DNA of 43,153 bases. It comes from JAJOKI01 sp964412405. Its GTDB lineage: Archaea; Halobacteriota; UBA148; JAJOKI01. Where the stretch lies: assembly GCA_964412405.1 (NCBI GenBank), contig CAYPOB010000001.1, positions 1 to 43,153 on the forward strand. The letters are read 5' to 3'. The position numbers and the translations under genes were made by a program. Positions 39,598-43,153 of the stretch are shown here, piece by piece (position 1 is the stretch's first letter; every line of letters starts with the position of its first letter). The notes beneath the pieces are model-generated. The model was not told the DNA's origin and did not search any database. It saw only the letters and a list, made by a program, of their open reading frames with translations.

Positions 39598-40263
39598 TCA
39601 TATCCTTCCAACCAATTGGGTTAAAGCTTTTTTAGGGTCTGCCGCTTTAACAACGCCAGATGCCAGCAACACGCCTATAGTACCTAGGTCAAGCGCTGCC
39701 CTGACATCATCGCCCCTTGAAATTCCTGCGCCGCACAACACACCCACCTCTGGCGCTACATCCTGAACAGCCTTGACGGTTCCGCTTACTATCTCTGGAT
39801 TCGCCTTGGAAACGGGAATGCCTGAGCCTATCAATTCAGGGGGCTCCACAGCCACGAAATCCGGCTTGAGTACGGCTACAGCCGAGGCTTTTGCTATGTC
39901 ATTCGCACAAACGACGATGATAAGCCTCGCTCTTCTCGCTGCATTGATGGCAGCTTCTATTTCGGGCAACTCCAGCTGCCGCTCTGAATGATTGACGAGA
40001 GTTCCAATCGCTCCCGCTTCCCTTACCGCCTCCGGCAGGATATGACCTGTATGGCTCCCAGATACGATCGCATCGATATGCTGCGCAAATACGGGGACGC
40101 CCACCTTGGATAGGGGATAAATATCCGAAAATTGCGGAACTGCTATTATTTCCGCACCGGTTTCGTCCCTCACTTCCCTGATTATTTTCCCCATCTTCAG
40201 GGCATTTTTGCCTGTAGCCTCGGAGTATGTTTTGAAGTTTACGATGATTGCTGGGGTTTTCAT
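39598..40263 (-). CDS. tpiA: Triosephosphate isomerase, archaeal type
   Basis: 221 residues, the short archaeal tetrameric form. Substrate-binding Lys lies in VNFKTY near residue 11, catalytic His in VNHSERQ near 91, catalytic Glu in AVEPPELIGSG near 139, and GAGISRGDD and GVLLASGVVKA bind phosphate. It interconverts dihydroxyacetone phosphate and glyceraldehyde 3-phosphate. The first of a minus-strand run by position, it ends five bases from the DUF502 stop and lies just downstream of the zinc-ribbon gene. Confidence 0.96.
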   Translation of the reverse strand: MKTPAIIVNFKTYSEATGKNALKMGKIIREVRDETGAEIIAVPQFSDIYPLSKVGVPVFAQHIDAIVSGSHTGHILPEAVREAGAIGTLVNHSERQLELPEIEAAINAARRARLIIVVCANDIAKASAVAVLKPDFVAVEPPELIGSGIPVSKANPEIVSGTVKAVQDVAPEVGVLCGAGISRGDDVRAALDLGTIGVLLASGVVKAADPKKALTQLVGRI

Positions 40264-40269
40264 TGCATA

Positions 40270-40533
40270 CTAACTCCTTCTATCTCTCATTTTTATACTT
40301 GATACATCTCTCCCCCACACCGTAAACTCACATATAGCACAGAAGTCAAAGAGGAGGTTTATAGTGATTAGGATGGCCATTACAAGGATGACAATAATAA
40401 GAAGTCCACTAAGTATCTCCATGAGGGTGCCGTCCACGGAATCGTCCTTCTTGAAACCACAATTTGCACAGATTTTGTCTTCATCATTTATAGCAATTAT
40501 AACGGCCCCACATTCAGGACAATATTTAGTCAT
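40270..40533 (-). CDS. Small zinc-ribbon membrane protein
   Basis: 87 residues. The N-terminal zinc ribbon has CPECG at 5-9 and CANCG near 22-26. A single membrane segment follows near 38-63 (LSGLLIIVILVMAILITINLLF). The basic C-terminus ends DRRS. The family is not recognised, and proteins of this layout are common in archaea without known function. It is six bases upstream of tpiA on the same strand, so they are probably co-transcribed. Confidence 0.75.
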   Translation of the reverse strand: MTKYCPECGAVIIAINDEDKICANCGFKKDDSVDGTLMEILSGLLIIVILVMAILITINLLFDFCAICEFTVWGRDVSSIKMRDRRS

Positions 40534-40619
40534 TTTAATTTAACATCCTACCATTTAGTTACCACCCATTGGACATGGCGAGAGGTGATCATAATCTCTA
40601 TGATATATTGCCCCTATAT

Positions 40620-40727
40620 CTACTCTTTCACTTGTTTCAATGCGTCTGAAACCGTATCTTTTGTATCGGTATCTAAAACGGCAATTACTGATTCCGCCCC
40701 CACAGTTTGGACAAGTTCAGAAATCCG
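40620..40727 (-). pseudogene. Possible gene remnant after Fae-Hps
   Basis: A minus-strand frame overlapping the last bases of the Fae-Hps gene reads ISELVQTVGAESVIAVL then DTDTKDTVSDALKQVKE and a stop. It looks protein-like (ACT-domain-like strand-helix spacing) but has no ATG, and stop codons lie directly before it. It may be the C-terminal remnant of a lost gene, or chance. The rest of the 183-base spacer holds nothing recognisable. Confidence 0.25.
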
Positions 40728-41898
40728 TCATCACCCTGAACTGGTCGATTTCTTCCTTCATCAACTTAAGGAATCTCCTTGCCGCGCCCTCTATATCTTT
40801 GGCATTGGTGATCGCCCTACCCACTACGATGATGTCAGCACCGGATTTTAACGCTTCTTCTGCATTTTCAGCGCGGATGCCACCTGCTACTGCCACAAGC
40901 ATCTTATCCGAAAGCGCCTTGATATCTTTTATGTCGCCCCATGCATATTTTATTCCGTTGGACTCGACGTCGATTGCCCGGTGCAACTCCACTATATCTG
41001 GCTTGATGCTTAATTGCTCGAGCACTGCCTTTGGATCCTGGACATTTAGCATGTCGACAACCGTATAGATTCCAGTTTTTCTCGCCTCTTTTGTCGCCTT
41101 CTCTATGGTCGAAATTGGCGCCAGCCCTGATATGACGACAGCGTCTGCAGTAAGGTCCGCTGCCATCCTCGCCTCTAAATGTCCTGTATCGAGTGTCTTG
41201 AGGTCTGCAACGACGAATGCATCTGGCCGCACCTCGCGTATTTTTGCGATTATATCCAAACCATATCGTTTAATCAGAGGGGTGCCAGCCTCAAGAATCA
41301 GGTGGTCGCTTTTTGGAAGTTCCTTGAGCACTTTTTTGGTGGACTCTAAACATGGATTATCCAATGCGACCTGCAAATATGGCGGATCCCATAATCTTGT
41401 AATCTTAAATCCCATAATCGGATGGACAGATCGGTCCTTTTCATAGATAACTTTGCCTATGGATGGGAACTTTTGCATGGCGCGTTCTATCGCCAGTTTT
41501 GTTGCACCGTAATTATAGCGATATATTTTGCTGTAGTCCTTCGCCTCTGGATGGATGAAAACGCCAACGATAATGACAAAACTCTCTGCCTTGTTTTTTG
41601 GTATTAACCCTTCTTCAACTGCGTCTGCCACGGCCTTTGCCACTGCAGTCTGTGCCGGTCCAAACACTTGCGCCGCTGCGGCCATGTTTTTAACGGTAAC
41701 CTTTGGAACTATCAGGGTGGCTGGCTTCGTTATCAGGTTTGGCCGTATCACGGCAAGCAATGGCGTGTGTCCGACGGATAACTGGGACATCGCGTTGGCA
41801 AATGCCATTCCAATTGGGCCATCTTTATCCCCTATCATCAAATCAATATGTGCAAGTTCTGGCTCAGTGCCAATTAACGCTTCACCTAATAGATACAA
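40717..41898 (-). CDS. fae-hps: Bifunctional formaldehyde-activating enzyme / 3-hexulose-6-phosphate synthase
   Basis: 393 residues. Residues 1-160 are Fae: GEALIGTEPELAHIDLMIGDKDGPIG, SVGHTPLLAVIRPNL with the active-site His near 44, and GVFIHPEAKDYSKIYRYNYGATK. Residues about 175-393 are an Hps TIM barrel: YLQVALDN, LILEAGTPLIKRYG, VVADLKTLDTGHLEARMA and VAVAGGI. In archaea this fusion supplies pentose phosphates by the reverse RuMP route and joins formaldehyde to tetrahydromethanopterin. It suggests a methanopterin-using lineage. Confidence 0.96.
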   Translation of the reverse strand: MYLLGEALIGTEPELAHIDLMIGDKDGPIGMAFANAMSQLSVGHTPLLAVIRPNLITKPATLIVPKVTVKNMAAAAQVFGPAQTAVAKAVADAVEEGLIPKNKAESFVIIVGVFIHPEAKDYSKIYRYNYGATKLAIERAMQKFPSIGKVIYEKDRSVHPIMGFKITRLWDPPYLQVALDNPCLESTKKVLKELPKSDHLILEAGTPLIKRYGLDIIAKIREVRPDAFVVADLKTLDTGHLEARMAADLTADAVVISGLAPISTIEKATKEARKTGIYTVVDMLNVQDPKAVLEQLSIKPDIVELHRAIDVESNGIKYAWGDIKDIKALSDKMLVAVAGGIRAENAEEALKSGADIIVVGRAITNAKDIEGAARRFLKLMKEEIDQFRVMTDF

Positions 41899-41945
41899 AA
41901 CTACACCTCACATTCAAGATACGTCGAAGCAGTATATATCCTTTT

Positions 41946-42827
41946 TTAATACATCTCCTTGCTGGTTTTATACTTTCTCGATCGAGGTTTGAGCTTTACC
42001 ACGCCCTCAGGACAATCCAGCACACAGTTATAACAGCGAACACATTCTACGGAATCAAAGCCCCTTTCCAGTTTGCTAAGCGGCACCCCAACTGTACAAT
42101 CTTTCAAACACTTCAGGCATCCTGTACAGCCACTCCTTTCTAACTTTATTCTTAAAAAAGATATCTTATTAAAAAGAGCAAATACCAAACCGACAGGACA
42201 CAAATATTTGCACCATGGGCGATATAAAACCAGCCCGAGAAAAACAACAACGAGAAAAATCAACCAAACATTGATATATCCGGGACCGGCAAGTTCTCTG
42301 ACTTGTACAGTTAAAAGCATCGACGGAATAAGTCCCCACTCAGGCATAAATTCAAAAGCCATGGCAAAACGGATCAAAGAATAAACAAACACCACCAATA
42401 GGAGGGGATACTTAAGAAGTCGTAAACTACTTTCGAAAGTTCCTTGAAGTCTCCTCAAGTTGGCTATCAAACTTTTAGGTACAGTAATATTTGATGAAAA
42501 AACCAGTCGCTTAAGGAAGTGAAATGGTGAAAAAATCAGCCGTTTCAAAGTGTGAAGCCAATCCTGTACAGCACCGACCGGGCAAACGACGCCGCAAAAA
42601 ACGCGACCTCCCACCAAACCGGTAGCAATCGCCCCAAATCCAATTTTCTCCTGAAGTCGATAAGTTTGAAAGAAACAGGGATAATCGCATACAGGACACA
42701 TAATGAAGGGGAACGGATAACGACAAAAACGATATAGGAGTTCTCTCTCAATGTAAAGAATAATACCGATAACGGCCAGAAATAGTAGTTTTATAGATAA
42801 AGGCAAATATTTAAGTTTTTCCTTCAT
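41946..42827 (-). CDS. NapH-like membrane-bound polyferredoxin
   Basis: 293 residues. It has several membrane segments (near 12-28, 55-75, 140-158, 168-180 and 190-208), with cysteine motifs between them: CPVCDYPC near 44-51, CGVVCPVG near 78-85 and CKYLCPVG near 211-218. Two [4Fe-4S] motifs close the protein: CTGCLKCLKDC near 239-249 and CVRCYNCVLDC near 264-274. This is the NapH/YccM/MauN layout, passing electrons between the membrane quinone or methanophenazine pool and a soluble partner. No partner gene is in view; one may lie to the right. Confidence 0.88.
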   Translation of the reverse strand: MKEKLKYLPLSIKLLFLAVIGIILYIERELLYRFCRYPFPFIMCPVCDYPCFFQTYRLQEKIGFGAIATGLVGGRVFCGVVCPVGAVQDWLHTLKRLIFSPFHFLKRLVFSSNITVPKSLIANLRRLQGTFESSLRLLKYPLLLVVFVYSLIRFAMAFEFMPEWGLIPSMLLTVQVRELAGPGYINVWLIFLVVVFLGLVLYRPWCKYLCPVGLVFALFNKISFLRIKLERSGCTGCLKCLKDCTVGVPLSKLERGFDSVECVRCYNCVLDCPEGVVKLKPRSRKYKTSKEMY

Positions 42828-43051
42828 ATTTTAACCTTCATGAGTTTTGCTCTTCTAAAGGGTTGTTAATGGTCTAAACTATAGTCATCCATAAAAAAAA
42901 TCGAAAAATGAGGAGATGGCCAGAAACTAAAATCCTTCACGGATAATACTAAATATGTTTCTGACCAATGGTGGTTTTTTCATCTTCTCTACCCACATAG
43001 TTCAGCAGGCATGTGGGAAAGCGTTGGACCTATATATGGTTTTAAGCTTCC
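42828..43051. other. Spacer upstream of the NapH-like gene
   Basis: 224 bases without a convincing reading frame. It would hold the minus-strand promoter of the NapH-like gene; no clear TATA box was picked out. Confidence 0.5.
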
Positions 43052-43153
43052 TTAACCTCCAACAATTCCGTCGACTATTGCTTCAGTATTCAGACATATA
43101 ATCGCCTGTGTAGGAATGAAAACAAAGTTGAAGTTGTTTTCCTCCACTATTGC
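43052..43153 (-). CDS. Possible C-terminal fragment of a gene continuing beyond the window
   Basis: A minus-strand frame enters at the right edge and runs 33 residues (AIVEENNFNFVFIPTQ then AIICLNTEAIVDGIVGG) to a TAA. It reads as plausible protein but is too short to identify, and the start lies outside the window. It would be upstream of, and co-directional with, the NapH-like gene. Confidence 0.3.
   Translation of the reverse strand, partial: AIVEENNFNFVFIPTQAIICLNTEAIVDGIVGG

Noticed and set aside
40585..42143. Plus-strand frames opposite Fae-Hps and the spacer
   Set aside because: They are shadows of the well-supported minus-strand Fae-Hps gene.

Overview
The window is a stretch of an archaeal chromosome. 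It carries archaeal/eukaryotic-type ribosomal proteins (S4e, L19e, L32e, L18e, L7Ae, S28e, L24e, S6e), RNA polymerase subunits D, N and K, RNase P protein 1, aIF5B, Cbf5, an archaeal-type PEP carboxylase and a mevalonate/isopentenyl-phosphate-kinase route. The fused Fae-Hps protein, the gene order, and the absence of L14e and L34e genes from the secY-to-cbf5 stretch suggest a methanogen-related euryarchaeon (Methanosarcinia/Methanomicrobia or related anaerobic alkane/methane oxidisers). The species cannot be named from the window alone.

Layout. 1-2085: archease (minus) divergent from ppcA (plus). 2290-15656: one long ribosomal-protein operon, L3-L4-L23-L2-S19-L22-S3-L29-RNaseP1-S17-L14-L24-S4e-L5-S14-S8-L6-L32e-L19e-L18-S5-L30-L15-SecY. 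It is interrupted by a 100-N scaffold gap inside S4e. 15659-18620: adenylate kinase, an Oxa1-superfamily DUF106 protein, CMP kinase and Cbf5; the Cbf5 reading frame runs through a tRNA-Ser gene. 18717-20936: S13-S4-S11-RpoD. 20947-21062: tRNA-Leu. 21103-24770: L18e-L13-S9-RpoN-(tRNA-Pro)-RpoK-enolase-S2. 24780-32410: MEMO, mevalonate kinase, isopentenyl phosphate kinase, type 2 IPP isomerase, RNase J, prenyl diphosphate synthase and glutamyl-tRNA synthetase. 32562-33357: two small unrecognised genes with their own promoter. 33512-37039: L7Ae-S28e-L24e-Ndk-aIF5B-S6e. 37040-37959: a very AT-rich, repeat-bearing, gene-free stretch. 37960-39592: two winged-helix-type proteins facing each other tail to tail, and a DUF502 membrane protein. 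39598-42827 (minus): triosephosphate isomerase, a zinc-ribbon membrane protein, Fae-Hps and a NapH-like membrane ferredoxin. A possible partial gene leaves the right edge.

The genes combine translation and transcription machinery with secretion (SecY, DUF106), nucleotide kinases, RNA maturation (RNase P, RNase J, Cbf5) and a compact block for isoprenoid precursors of archaeal lipids. The right end leans to central carbon metabolism (TIM, Fae-Hps).

Most notable: (i) the tRNA-Ser(GGA) and tRNA-Leu(GAG) genes both carry a small intron at the same place in the D-loop, each able to form a bulge-helix-bulge with 3-nt bulges, and tRNA-Ser has a second intron at 37/38; (ii) the Cbf5 frame is open straight through that tRNA-Ser gene; (iii) a kink-turn-like element sits just upstream of L7Ae, itself a kink-turn-binding protein; (iv) an unrecognised two-gene unit lies between gltX and L7Ae; (v) there is a perfect 96-bp in-frame duplication in the S3 tail.
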